A stretch of DNA of 64,000 nt from Malus domestica (lineage: Eukaryota > Streptophyta > Magnoliopsida > Rosales > Rosaceae), in NCBI RefSeq assembly GCF_042453785.1, contig NC_091674.1:26205001-26269000 (forward strand), in the 5' to 3' direction. The notes under the pieces were generated by a model, which did not search any database, was not told where the DNA came from, and worked only from the letters and a program-made list of their open reading frames with translations. The position numbers and the translations under genes are program-made. Shown piece after piece: positions 27,506 through 38,804 of the stretch; positions within the stretch are counted from its first letter, which is position 1, and every line of letters begins with the position of its first letter.

Positions 27506-28428
27506 TGACCCAAATTAGAATTGCAAAGAGTTTGACGAACAGTCCAATTTGCCTTAAGAGTGTAATACGGGCCTGTCATTCATGGATGGACTGGTCCTCA
27601 GGCCCATCTCGGCCTGTTTGACTTTCACATTAACTAAATTCACATAAATTAAGATATTTACGTTAAGTAACAGATGGAAGAATAAATTTGTTGTGAACAT
27701 GTTATCCGTAAGATTCGAATGTAATATTTTACATTTACGAATAAAGAGAAATATCATTAGCATCGCTTGTTCTGAAGTTACGGGTCATTATGTCGAGTTC
27801 GTTCGACATGGTTCTCGCAAGAGTTCTAGTATACTTTACTTGTTCATCTGTGTCGGTTTAGGGTAAGTTCATCGGCAAGATCGCCCTCTCAATTCAAATT
27901 TTGTTCTTGGAAGTTTCAACCTTGTTGGCTATGACAAAAGACACAACTATAAACACTCGCAATTATGACAGGACAGTACGTTCTGCTCTCTCGCAATCGT
28001 GTAGTACTGAATTGATGAGGTCATAGAACTAGAACTTTAAGATGAAAACGAATTGAAAACTGAAAAATGTGGGGCACAAGTATAACAAGCAATACTTAAG
28101 AAAAAGAGAATTGACTCTTCTCTCATGACTTGGTGGTAAGCTCATGTTTTATTCTTGGTTGAAAGTTAACTTCGTGCTAATGCAATACGAGAGAGTTAAA
28201 CCATCTTTAAGTAAAGAAAGAGAGAACTAAACTCAACACGTGGCGAGTAAACATTGTCAATTGTGTGTTAATGAAACATGATGAAGTTAAACTCTTTTAC
28301 ACGAAAAAAGAAAGTGTCTTTGAAACTCAATACATTTCGGATAAATATTGTTAAGAGCGTGTTAATAAAATATGAAGTGTATGGCTAGCCAAGACAAACC
28401 CAATTAATGAAAGGCTCCATAGATTAAT
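27506..28428. other. Intergenic region without recognisable features
   Basis: About 920 bp of unique-looking sequence between the hAT element and the Cassandra array. No ORF with a domain, inverted repeat or RNA gene is seen. Confidence 0.6.
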
Positions 28429-31175
28429 TGTCACATCCCGGCCCGGGCCCCCACCACATCCGGGCTCAATTCCACTGTAGCACGATATTGTTCGCTTTGG
28501 GCCTCGACCACGCCCTCACGGTTTTGTTTATGGGAACTCACACGAGAACTTCCCAGTGGGTTATCCATCATAGGATTGCTCTCGCGCGAACTCGCTTAAC
28601 TTCAGAGTTCTGATGGAACCCGAAACCAGTGAGCTCCCAGAAGACATCGTGTTATATAGAGGTGAGAATATACATATAAGGCTTACATGATCCTTCCTTA
28701 GGCGATGTGGGATGTTACAATCCACCCCCCTTAGGAGCTCGACATCCTCATCGGCACATTCGCACCACACAGCAGAGTGGCTATGATACCAAATTGTCAT
28801 ATCCCGGCCCAGACCCCTACCACATCCCGGGCTCGACTCCACTGTAGCACCATCCAGAAGGCCTCGTGTTATATAGAGGTGAGAATATACATATAAGGCT
28901 TACATGATCCTTCCTTAGGCGATATGGGATGTTACAATCCACCCCCCTTAGGAGCTTGACATCCTCATCGGCACATTCGCACCACACGACAGAGTGGCTA
29001 TGATACCAAATTGTCATATCCCGGCCCAGACCCCTACCACATCCCGGGCTCGACTTTACTGTTAGTTCACATTTCATATGCATTTATAGCATTCATATTT
29101 TGTGTCTTTGTGATGTTTTTGATCAAACTTGTTGCATTTTACATTATTTGGTGTTAGTGTGTAGTTAAGTTTGTTTTAGGATCAATTGGAAGGCAATGAA
29201 GCAAAAACACCACATTTTGTGACCGAGAGCTAGTTCAAGCATGGAGAACATCTTGTGAGTTAACTTGAAGTCCAAGTGAAGAATTGAGGACAAGTTGGTT
29301 GCTAGAATTTCAGGAATTGACAAAGGGTGCAATTCGGCCAGATTGGGTGATTTTATGCATGGCACATGCATTGGATTCAGATTGGGAGGTTTAACACACC
29401 TTGCCATGCATTTGGTTACCCTTTCAACCCCCTTTCTTCACCTAGAACATTCACCCCCCATTAGTTACACCATTCAGCCACATTTCACCCACTAATTCAC
29501 CCATGCCGTGCATTGTTAATCCTTGACAGCCTGTCCTTGCAGATTTCACATGCTCCTCCATTTAAATGACCACATGCTTGCCCATTCAACCCCATGCCGT
29601 GCACTATCCATTTCAGAAAGGAATTACCCCATCATTACACACACTAGCACTCCATATTTTACAATTGTTAAGATCCAATCTTGGATCTGAATCCAAAAGC
29701 TATTCCATCCATTCCCTTTAAGTGAGCTCCTTCAAGAAATCTGAAACTCTCGGAATTCCATCTTCAATTGGACACCAACTCTACATTCCATTATATACAC
29801 TACATTCCATAACCTACATTCTATCTATCCCACTCCAGATTCGACATTCCTTACACATTCATTCTATTCTTCTTACACACAACCTCTCCATTTTCTGTCC
29901 ATCCTCTTCACCATATTACACCAACCATTTCACCACAACCGTACCACCTTCATTTATACATCATTCTTGGAGGAGTTACACCACACTTGGAGAGCTAACA
30001 CCGAAGGCCATTCTCAAGTGATCTTCGATTCCAGTTTTGCTTCAAGGGGTTTTTCTTCTCAATTTTATGTACACTCATGTGTTATATTTATATGTCAAAT
30101 CTTTGTAAACATGAAGTGTAACTAATCTCTCTATAGGGATTCGATGTAGCCTAGAAAGATTGCCATGTAGTTAATTTGGAATGCTCAGTTTATCATTCTA
30201 TTTCTTGTTTCATTCTCTAATTTAATTGTGACTTTGTGTGTTGATTTTAATGCTTGATCACCATTTGAATTAACCATAAGTTGTTTAGCCAATCTTAGAG
30301 CACACATCATGCATAACCTTGGCAGATATGGGAATGATTGAAGGGAATGTTTGGCAAACATCATGCCAAGTGTTTCCTTTGGTTTTGTGAAAGTTTCTTA
30401 TGCTTAATACATTCTTGTTTAGGAACCAAAGTTGCACATCACAATTAGGTTCATGACTAGGAATATTTGATCAAAACCACACATCATATGGATGATCATA
30501 TCTAAGTGAAACAAACTCAAGAAATAGATAGATTGATGAGCATAATCTGAATTAACAATATGGAATTGATTAGAAAAGGTGAAATCGAATCCCTAGCCTT
30601 CTCCATATTGTTACAATCCCTAACCTCAACTCCCTTGGTTCTACCTCATTACATTACTTGTGATTCATTTACTTGTATTCATTTCATTTCCGTGTATTTC
30701 AAGTTACAACCTCAAAACTGCCTAAATTGTTTAGTTCTACTTTCTGTTAGGGTTCTTGCAAAACAAGTGGTTATATAGGTCTAATTAGTCCCTGTGGATT
30801 CGACACCCTTACTTGTGTTCTTATACTCAACATGTTTGTAGCACTAGGAAGGAATAACCTCATCATTTACTGTAGCACCATATTGTCCGGTGGCTTTGAT
30901 ACAATTCTGTCACATCTCAGTCCCGGCTCCGCCGCACGATATTATCTGCTTTGGGCCCCGACCACGCCCTCACGGTTTTGTTTCTAAGAACTCACACGAG
31001 AACTTCCCAGTGGGTCACCCATCATGGGATTGCTCTCGCGTAAACTCGCTTAACTTCAGAGTTCCGATAAAACCTAAAGCCAGTGAGCTCCTAAAATGCC
31101 TCGTGCTATATGGAGGTAGGAATATACATATAATGCTTACAGGATCCTCTTCCCTGGACGATGTGGGATGTTACA
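28429..31175 (-). mobile_element. Cassandra TRIM array with parts of four LTRs, interrupted by a solo LTR
   Basis: Reading left to right on the plus strand (element orientation is minus): LTR 28429-28719 (complete), internal 28720-28794, LTR 28795-28936 (about 150 bp lost, including most of the 5S-like part), internal 28937-29011, LTR 29012-29059 continuing at 30871-30889 after an insertion, internal remnant about 30890-30907, LTR 30908-31175. The whole array is flanked by TTAAT on both sides (28424-28428 and 31176-31180). One flanking duplication around several LTRs points to a single insertion that later expanded by unequal recombination. Cassandra is noncoding; it needs proteins from other elements to move. 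Confidence 0.85.
29060..30865 (+). mobile_element. Solo LTR, about 1.8 kb, nested in the Cassandra array
   Basis: Starts TGTTAGTTCACA and ends CCTCATCA, with the 5-bp duplication TTTAC on each side (29055-29059 and 30866-30870). Near the 3' end it has TCCCTGTGGATTCGACACCC, a phrase typical of large LTRs of the plant Ty3/gypsy Tat/Athila group. There is no internal coding region and no second LTR, so LTR-LTR recombination left one copy. It interrupts a Cassandra LTR between ...GACTTTAC and TGTAGCACC..., so it is younger than that array. Confidence 0.75.
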
Positions 31176-31180
31176 TTAAT

Positions 31181-31861
31181 AGTCTCACAGTATTCAATTA
31201 ATGCTTGATCCCCCATTAATGCTGTTTGAGTTTTCAAGCATGTGCACACCCGTGTACGTTTTGGTTATATTAGCATAACGATTCGTGAAATCTAAGGTAG
31301 GTGGGAATTGAGATGTATAAATCAGGCAAAGGATTACGGAGGCGCCTTCAATTTATTTTAAATAATTACATGTTAATTGAGACACTAATTACCAACAATT
31401 TGAAGACACTATTTACTAAATGGTACTTGTGTAGAGCCTCATGTATTACAAGAAAAACGAGGTAGAAGGTAGATGAAGAATTGAAACATGGTCCGCCAAC
31501 AAGATTAATTAAGTGGGTACTGATCGTTATTTTTGTTAGATCAAGGTTTAGGTTTGAGTCTCGCAATTTCTTTTAGTGAGCGATCTATAAAAACTTAAAA
31601 AAAGGGCTAAAACTCATCTGTAAGTCCTTAAATAAGTATATGGTATGTCTGATCCTGAATGTGGTAGCATAAATCAAAGTTGGACAAGAATTATGAGTCC
31701 ATCTTTTTAACTCTCTCATATTTTCCTCTTCACGCTTGCCCACTTCTCTCTCATCTATCCTTTTTCCTTTTTCCTCTTTCACCTTTCTCAACCTCTCTTT
31801 CTCTCCCTCTATATAAATCTCAGGTTATTTTTCATGAATTTTAATTCATGAACAACACTTA
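31181..31861. other. Intergenic region between the two Cassandra insertions
   Basis: No gene or repeat recognised. A CT-rich stretch at about 31720-31810 gives a charged minus-strand ORF by composition alone. Confidence 0.6.
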
Positions 31862-31866
31862 GGGGG

Positions 31867-32524
31867 TGTAACATCCCACATCGCCCATAAGAGTGGATCT
31901 TGTAAGCCTTATATGTATATTCTCATCTCTACCTAGCACGAGGCATTTTGGGAGCTCACTGGCTTCGGGTTCCATCGGAACTCCGAAGTCAAGAGAGTTC
32001 GGGCGAGAGCATTCCCAGGATGGGTGACCGACTGGGAAGTTCTCGTGTGAGTTCCTAGAAACAAAACCGTAAGGGCGTGGTTGGGGCCCAAAGCAGACAA
32101 TATCGTGCTATGGCGGAGTCGAGCCCGGGATGTGGTGGGGGCCTGGTCGGGATGTGATAATTTGGTATCAGAGCCAATCCCTGTCCGAAAGTGTGCCGAC
32201 GAGGATGTTGGGCCCCTAAGGGGGGTGGATTGTACCATCCCAAATCGCTTAGAAGAATGGATCATGTAAGCCTTATATGTATATTCTCATCTCTACCTAG
32301 CACGAGGCTTTTTAGGAGCTCACTGGTTTCGGGTTCCATCGGAACTCCAAAGTTAAGCGAGTTCGAGCGAGAGCATTCCTATGATGGGTAACCGACTGGG
32401 AAGTTCTCGTGTGAATTCCCAGAAACAAAACTGTGATGGCATGGTCGGGGCTCAAAGCGGACAATATTGTGCTACGACGAAGTTGAGCCCGGGATGTGGT
32501 GGGGGCCCGGGCCGGGATGTGACA
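31867..32524 (+). mobile_element. Complete Cassandra TRIM retrotransposon
   Basis: Two LTRs, 31867-32159 and 32231-32524, each begin TGTA(A/C)CATCCC and end TGTGA(T/C)A. Between them are the tRNA-Met primer-binding site TGGTATCAGAGC (32163-32174) and a purine tract near 32216-32230. The 5-bp duplication GGGGG flanks the element (31862-31866 and 32525-32529). Each LTR carries a 5S rRNA-like part, which in this family supplies an internal RNA polymerase III promoter. The element has no coding capacity. Confidence 0.92.
31966..32050 (+). other. 5S rRNA-like segment in the 5' LTR of Cassandra
   Basis: Reads GGGTTCCATCGGAACTCCGA ... GGATGGGTGACCGACTGGGA ... TTCTCGTGT, close to the 3' two-thirds of plant 5S rRNA, including the box A/C promoter region. 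It sits inside an LTR and is repeated in the other LTR at about 32330-32415, so it is not a ribosomal gene. Confidence 0.85.
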
Positions 32525-32940
32525 GGGGGTGTATTCAATTAAGATTTTAAGGGATTTTTAATTCTTTTAATGAATTTAGGGATATTTAATCAGGATTTTA
32601 ACTGATTCTTTAAAATTCAATGTGTATTCAATTAGGATTTTAAAATAATGTATTAAAATCCTTAGAAACCGAGTGTATTCAATTAGAATTTTAAAGAAGT
32701 TTATAACATTCCAGGTATATTCAATTAGAATTTGATTTTAAAGAATTCGAAAACGTTGAGGAATTTGAGAGATTTTGTAGTGGATTTTAAGTATCCACAA
32801 ATCTCACCTCTTTATATGAGATTTTTATAGAATTGAATCAAAATTTTACATGGAATCTCTACAAATCAATTAGACTCCATAAAAATCCATGGATTTATAA
32901 ATTCATTGAAATCTCTCAAATTCCCAATTGAATACATCTC
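32525..32940. mobile_element. MITE with internal reiterations, Cassandra inserted at its left end
   Basis: Ends are GGGGGTGTATTCAATT and its imperfect inverse AATTGAATACATCTC. Inside, the phrase GTGTATTCAATTAG(G/A)ATTTTAAA recurs near 32621, 32672 and 32716 at about 50 bp spacing. The adjoining Cassandra duplicated GGGGG, the first five bases of this MITE, so the MITE was there first. Confidence 0.6.
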
Positions 32941-32984
32941 GGTTAATTGTTTGTTATTTTTTAAAAATAGTTCAAATTCTCTTT

Positions 32985-33060
32985 TGGCGATAATCAAACC
33001 TAAGACTTTCATTTACAAATAAAGAAAAATAACATTAAATCGTAGTACTAAGTGGGTAGT
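32985..33060. repeat. Dispersed repeat, same family as 4070-4215
   Basis: AACCTAAGAC, TTTACAAATAAAG and CGTAGTACTAAGTGG in the same order as at 4155-4212. Confidence 0.4.
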
Positions 33061-33105
33061 TTAAAAAAGGTAAAAAAATTAAATATTAAATACCTCCGTA
33101 TTTTA

Positions 33106-33221
33106 AAGAGAGTTTTAACAAAACATATCCGGTAACAAAAAATCATATTTTACCTTTCTCTGGTACTATTTACTACACCTTTACTTGTTATTTTTCATTA
33201 AAACTAAATTTTTTTTTAGTT
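33106..33221. mobile_element. MITE family 'TTTAACGAAAA', diverged copy
   Basis: GAGTTTTAACAAAACATA, AAAAATCATATTTTACC, CTGGTACTATTTACTA and TTTTCATTAAAACTAAA follow the order of the copies at 5562, 42209 and 47271, but this one is more diverged. Confidence 0.5.
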
Positions 33222-33475
33222 TTTCTTATTTTAAAATGAAACGAATGTCTAGTTTTAAAAAGGTAAAAAATTTGCAGAGGATTCTTATTTCCTCTTTAAA
33301 AGACACCTCCTTTTTTTTTGGTCCAACTGATATGCCTCTGTAAATAGAAAAAGGTTTGCACTTTGTGCGCATTTTAGAAGAAAATCACAAAATAAAGGAA
33401 AGAATAATTGATTTTTTACCAGCCAAAGAAATGGGAACTGATTTTCCACAAAAGGGAATTGTGAATGTTTATAAA

Positions 33476-33832
33476 GGAACCGGATCCCCTCCGGATCCAA
33501 AAGAACCGAGTTCAAGGATCAAATGATCCGAGCCATTAAAATTTGATCAAATGGCTACAATTATTATAATTTTTAGAGGGACCTTATTTGTAGCCGTTTA
33601 ATCAAATTTCAATAGTCTAAATCATTTGATCCTTAGGCTCAGGAACCGGATCCCCTCCGGACCTAAAAGAATTGAGCCCAAGGATCAAATGATCTGGACC
33701 ATTGAAATTTGATCAAACGGCTACATTATCATAATTTTTAGATGACACTGTTTGTAACCGTTGGATCAAATTTTAATAGTCTGAATTATTTTATCATTAC
33801 GCCCAGATTTTTTGAATCCGGAGGGGATCCGG
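33476..33832. mobile_element. Foldback MITE in the promoter of the PAT1 gene
   Basis: Left end GGAACCGGATCCCCTCCGGA and right end TCCGGAGGGGATCCGG form an inverted repeat. A second copy of the left end lies near 33641-33663, so two units are arranged in tandem, each with AAGGATCAAATGATC and TTTGATCAAA(T/C)GGCTAC. It ends about 130 bp before the PAT1 start codon and probably overlaps its promoter or leader. Confidence 0.65.
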
Positions 33833-33962
33833 AGCAAAAGTCCTCAAAATCCCCAGATTTCGCTCAATTTTTATTGGGCAGTTGGATTGTCGTCTTGGAA
33901 ATTGAAATTTATAGACATTGTAGGACTCTTCTCAGTTCCAAAACCTCAGAGGTTTTGCTGCA

Positions 33963-36900
33963 ATGGCAGTTTCAACGCAGCTCCAATCTGTGACCAGTCT
34001 TGCTTCCTTGACTCACTGCACTAAGCTCGAATTCCGAAGCAGCTGCTGCATTCCTTCAGTTACCAGAACAATGCAGAGAAGCTCAGCTGCTGGCCGTGTC
34101 AATGCCGTGCTCTCCTCCGCGCCCAGCGTTTCTGAGAAACCAAATTCGAAGCCGCAGATAGCTTCTTTCAGTGAGGTGACAATTGAGGTTCTTTAAATTT
34201 TAAATTTTTTTCTGTGGATTTTGTGATTTGGATTTTTGTTTTGGGGGAGAACATGAATTGGGTTGTGAGATTTTGGTATGGTTTGTGCAGTTGATCGAGT
34301 CTTTGATTAGTCGGGTGGATTTGACGGAGGAGGAAGCTGAAGCGTCGTTGGAGTTCTTGCTGGATGGTGCCAATGAGGCTTTGATCAGTGCGTTTCTTGT
34401 GTTGTTGAGAGCCAAAGGAGAGACTTATGAAGAAGTAAGTATTCTTTATGAAAAAAGAAACTTTTGAATTTTGAGTAGATCAAATTATGTGATTGCACTT
34501 CTATGCGAATGCATCCATTCTCACGCATTGGCCATTCTTTTACTTGTGTTTTCGTCGTGGACATATTATTCGTTACTCAAGCCAATCTAGAATCTATAAT
34601 CCGTTCGGAAATCGATTTTATTTTGAATAATAATGCTACCATTAGAGAACTGTGAACTTTTGTTTGTGAAATTTGTGAACTATAGAGTCCACATTGACAG
34701 TAATTGTTGGAAAGGCTACTTTTTCCTCCTTTCTGTGCATCTATCCGTTCAAATTTGATTGAGTTAGCCGTCATAAGGGTGAGTGAAATTTCGGTATCTA
34801 AATGTACAGACAGATTCTTTCAATGGGATTTTCTTCTGTGCTCCTCTATTCTAGGAAGCAGGGACCTTTTTGCATTTTTAGTCGGTCATGTGAAAGATCA
34901 TAACTAATCCGGTTCACAGGATCTGATTCTTGGTGGATGGTTGCAGCTGATTGAAAAGGCTTACCTCGTTAATCTGAAAATTGCTTACAATGCATGCAAT
35001 ACTTTTGTCTAGAATAAGTATGTTAGCAAGGAATACTGACTACATAATGGCATCTTTGGAACAAAGTAGAAATCAGCGAACTGGTGATTGAATGTGTAAG
35101 TTACTACAGAGCCTCGTCTAGGAAAAATATGAATGTTTTTTTTTTTCTAATAATAAGCATCCATGTGATAAGTTGATAATCACAAGGCAAATAAACTATT
35201 TTTCATTAATCATTTTCTCCCCCAAATGATTGTATTACATCATAATTTAAAGGAAACAAAGATCAAGTAAGTATAAATGAATTACAACTTCCTAAAAGAC
35301 TCTCACCATATTCTAAATGGACTTAACAAATTTCAAAGTAATTAAAAGTGCACTGCCATTATTATTCCAATTCCAATGCATGTGAGCAATTTCCAAGTTG
35401 TATGCTTGCTCCCGCATCACTTTCTGTTCCGAGGGTGCATGATAACAGAACTTGGGTTGATAGTTTTTCTTCTGGTTGTGCCATCTTATTAGTTTGTTGG
35501 TCTGTTCTGCATTTGTGGTGGCTTGGTTTTTTCAGGTTGTTTCTATTGTTTTTCTGATCTGATCCTGTTGTTTCAGTAGGTCAAGCATATCGTGATATAG
35601 CTTATTTCCTGGATAATTATTTTAATGGTTATTATTATTAAACAGATTGTGGGATTGGCAAAGGCGATGATGAAGCACAGTTTGAAGATAGAAGGCTTAG
35701 GAGATGTGGTTGACATTGTTGGAACTGGTGGTGATGGCGCAAACACAGTAAACATTTCCACAGGGGCTGCAATACTTGCTACAGCTTGTGGTGCAAAAGT
35801 TGCAAAGGTAACATCCATCTATATTGATATTGTGATATTTTTGTGTTTTGTTTCTCGTATCAAAGTTAATACTATCAGACAATTGTTTGTATCTCAGCAA
35901 GGAAACCGTTCGAGTTCCTCTGCATGTGGAAGTGCCGATGTATTAGATGCTTTGGGGATAATAATTGATTTGGACCCTGAGGTTGGTGCACTAAATATTT
36001 TATTTTTAAAATGTTCAAATAAATGTGCAGTTGTGATCTCAAATTTGGCCAGACAGATGCTCATTCAGGTTGGGATTGTTCTTGAAACAGGGGGTAACTA
36101 GATGTGTGAACGAAGTAGGCATTGGCTTTATGATGGCACCCAAATATCATCCAGCAATGCATATTGTCCACCCTGTCAGAAAGAAACTGAAAGTAAAGAC
36201 CGTGTTTAACATATTGGGACCCTTGTTGAATCCAGCAAGAGTACCTTTTGCTGTTGTTGGTGTATACAAGGATGACTTGGTGAGTGTTTATTCTTAGAAT
36301 TTTAGCATTAACGATGATAACTTGGAGAAGGTTGGACTTTACACTATAACTACTGAGCTGCATGTATCTGGATAGGTCTTAAAGATGGCCAAAGCTTTGC
36401 AAAGCTTTGGAATGAAGAGAGCATTAGTCGTTCACTCTGAAGGCTTGGATGAAATGAGTCCACTTGGTAAAATTCCTTTTTTATTTTAGATTACGTCCGA
36501 GCTAATACAATATCATCACTATTTTTCTTTTAGTTTAACATAAAGCCTCACTTTTACGTGATTGATTTGAATATAGGACCCGGGCATATCCTTGATGTGA
36601 CTCCTAATAAGATTGAGGAGTTCTCCTTTGATCCATGTGAGAATCTTGTCTCTAGTTTTCGACTGTTGATTCTTGTACTTAAAGTTTGTTGGATGATTTT
36701 TTTGTTCAACTCACTGTTCTCATCAATTCGTAATTTTCCCTGTATACAGTGGATTTTGGAATTCCTCGCTGCACCTTAGATGATTTGCGGGGTGGAGACC
36801 CGGAGTATAATGCTGATGCACTAAAGCGTGTATTGTCAGGGGAGAAGGGTTCCGTTGCAGATGCATTTGTATGTTTCCTTAATCGTTACAACAAAATATG

Positions 36901-37207
36901 AACTTTGTTACTTTCTTCCTATGTTTGATAAATCTACTCATTACAACTATTGGCCAGATCTTAACCGCTGCAGCAGCTCTCTTGGTCAGCGGTCGGGTGA
37001 ACACCTTAGCTGAAGGTATCTCTTTGGCTCGTGAAACACAAATGTCAGGGAAAGCTATTAGGATCCTTGACCAATGGGTAGCAATCTCCAATGTAAGTGG
37101 TCTCGCCATATATTCGTATCTTCATTTTGTGATTAAACGTATCAATTTCGTTAATCCGTTTTGTTTAATGACTGCAGACAATGATTAAGGATACAATTAT
37201 TTACTAA
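33963..37207 (+). CDS. PAT1: Anthranilate phosphoribosyltransferase, chloroplastic
   Basis: Ten exons join in phase: 33963-34175, 34291-34434, 35646-35807, 35898-35981, 36091-36279, 36376-36466, 36577-36636, 36750-36868, 36958-37092 and 37178-37207, giving 408 residues. It transfers a phosphoribosyl group from PRPP to anthranilate, the second step of the tryptophan branch, in the plastid stroma. The first 65 or so residues are Ser/Thr/Arg-rich and lack acidic residues, as in a transit peptide. The PRPP-binding loop [14 protein letters not shown] (145-158) and the [14 protein letters not shown] stretch are intact, as is [18 protein letters not shown] second donor 12 nt past the exon 1 donor (GAG/GTTCTT) would add four residues. 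The 3' end is 340 bp from the convergent WAK-like gene. Confidence 0.92.
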
Positions 37208-37468
37208 GGACGATGTCTGGTACGTGTTTGGATATCAGATTCGACGATGAAGACCCATTGTAGAGTCAACGCAGTTAAAGGTCGTACCCAGTGCACAAGG
37301 CTCCCGCTTTACGCAAGGTCAACGCAGTTGAGAGAACAAAATAAGGGAAAGGGTTGTATTTTGTATAATTACTGTTCTCTGTGTTTTCTCTCTTCCTCTG
37401 CAACTCGAAAACCAAGTGTTATGAATATGTGAAACAATGGAAGCAAATAAGTTTCAAAGTTATGTTTA

Positions 37469-37470
<2 letters not shown>

Positions 37471-37514
<44 letters not shown>
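37471..37514. repeat. (CT)n microsatellite between convergent genes
   Basis: About 22 CT units in the 340 bp between the PAT1 stop and the end of the WAK-like gene. Confidence 0.9.
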
Positions 37515-37517
<3 letters not shown>

Positions 37518-37546
37518 GCATACATATGCTAAATTCTACATCCATT

Positions 37547-38804
37547 TCAATAATGTTTCTTTGTAATCCAAGCTAGTAGACACAACAGTAATCCTGCAAA
37601 AAAAAAAAAAAAACTCATTAATAATCAGAGACCAAAGTTATATCATTCGAAACTAGTTTGTGCGTTTACAAGGTTGCTAAAATGACAAATTTGACACGAA
37701 TCGTTGTACTATAACGATGAGCAGAAGAAAGTACCTCTCAATGTGTAACTCTCCACCATAGGGTATGTTCTTGTTGATGCCGATTTTACTGCACATCAGA
37801 CAGAACAATCATCAATTAAGTTACGCACTAATAAATGACTAGGCGAGCAAGCTAGGATCGTATAGCCGTCTCTTAATGCTCAAATACGAATACACCTACT
37901 CGTAAATTAGAGTCGTTTAAAATATACAGATTGCGTAGTTAAGTCATAGAAAGGAGAATCATGATGGGGATGTCTAACCGGAATCACAATTTGATGTGGA
38001 ATTGAAGCTCCCACACATACACAATTGCTTAATGCCATCGGTACCGTAACCGCACGTGCCACCGGTTGCCTCACACGCTCTACAAAACTCATCGTTTTCT
38101 TGAACAGAATACTTCACTCGGATACCATAAGACCACCCGTGGGCCCCATCGAGCTTCAGTGGGGCCAGATTGTAAGCACTGCTATACCCTTGACACTGAA
38201 GCTTGGTGAGATTAACGGCCTTGATGGCCTCAAACGGCACTGCACAGCACTCAGGTGGGCCCAACCCAGACCAGAAGCCCACCCTCCTATGGCCCAACGA
38301 ATTCCACGCTGGACAACCATAGTACTCCTCGCAACTCATGCCGGAAACGTTTCTGCATGGCAAGTGCTTCCCCGGAAAGCCTTGGAAGAGCGGCGACTGA
38401 GCCGAGCAGCCGATCAGCATGAACACGTTGTCGGCGGTCGGGTTCATGTACGGGGCCCGCCATTGCTCGACGGAGAAGCCGTTGCCCTTGGCACCTAGCA
38501 CCATGTTGTCGCATGTTGACATGTGAGGGTCGTGTAACGTGAGGGCTTGGTAAGCGTAGTCTATGTCCAAGACTCTGTAAGATCCCGAGCTTATGTGAAA
38601 CATGAGCACATCGTTGATGCAGTATAAGAGATCTCGAAAACCCGGGTGGCCGCAGCCGGAGTGGACGGCGAACGGGTAATCTACGGTGAGGTTTCCGCAA
38701 TACGATCTGCAGGTGTTGGCCGAACTTGATGGAAGAAACGAAGAAAATATGAGACAGAGGAAGCTGGAAATTATGAGCATAGTTGTAGTAGTATTGCTAC
38801 TCAT
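37547..38804 (-). CDS. WAK-like galacturonan-binding cell-surface protein without kinase
   Basis: Three exons on the minus strand: 38804-37979, 37788-37735 and 37593-37547, giving 308 residues. Exon 1 encodes a signal peptide (hydrophobic about 8-29) and a cysteine-rich GUB_WAK domain starting CRSYCGNLTVDYPF, ending CRACEATGGTCGYG. This domain family binds pectin in the wall-associated kinases. Exon 1 alone would stop two residues past the splice site. The donor CCG/GTTAG, a 54-nt exon and a 47-nt exon with good acceptors extend it in phase to a final RGLLLCLLAWITKKHY, a short hydrophobic tail with basic end. That suggests a single-pass or lipid-anchored membrane protein. No kinase follows. 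The tail exons are my reconstruction; a transcript would settle them. Confidence 0.75.

Noticed and set aside
28561..29083. Repeated minus-strand ORFs with GCGRGLGRDMTIWYH
   Set aside because: They are translations of noncoding Cassandra LTR and internal sequence, repeated because the element is.
31966..32415. 5S rRNA gene
   Set aside because: The 5S-like sequence lies inside both LTRs of a Cassandra element and lacks the normal 5' third of 5S RNA, so it is an element part, not a ribosomal gene.
38025..38700. ORFs overlapping the WAK-like gene in other frames
   Set aside because: They lack the conserved cysteine pattern, and the minus-strand frame with signal peptide explains the region.
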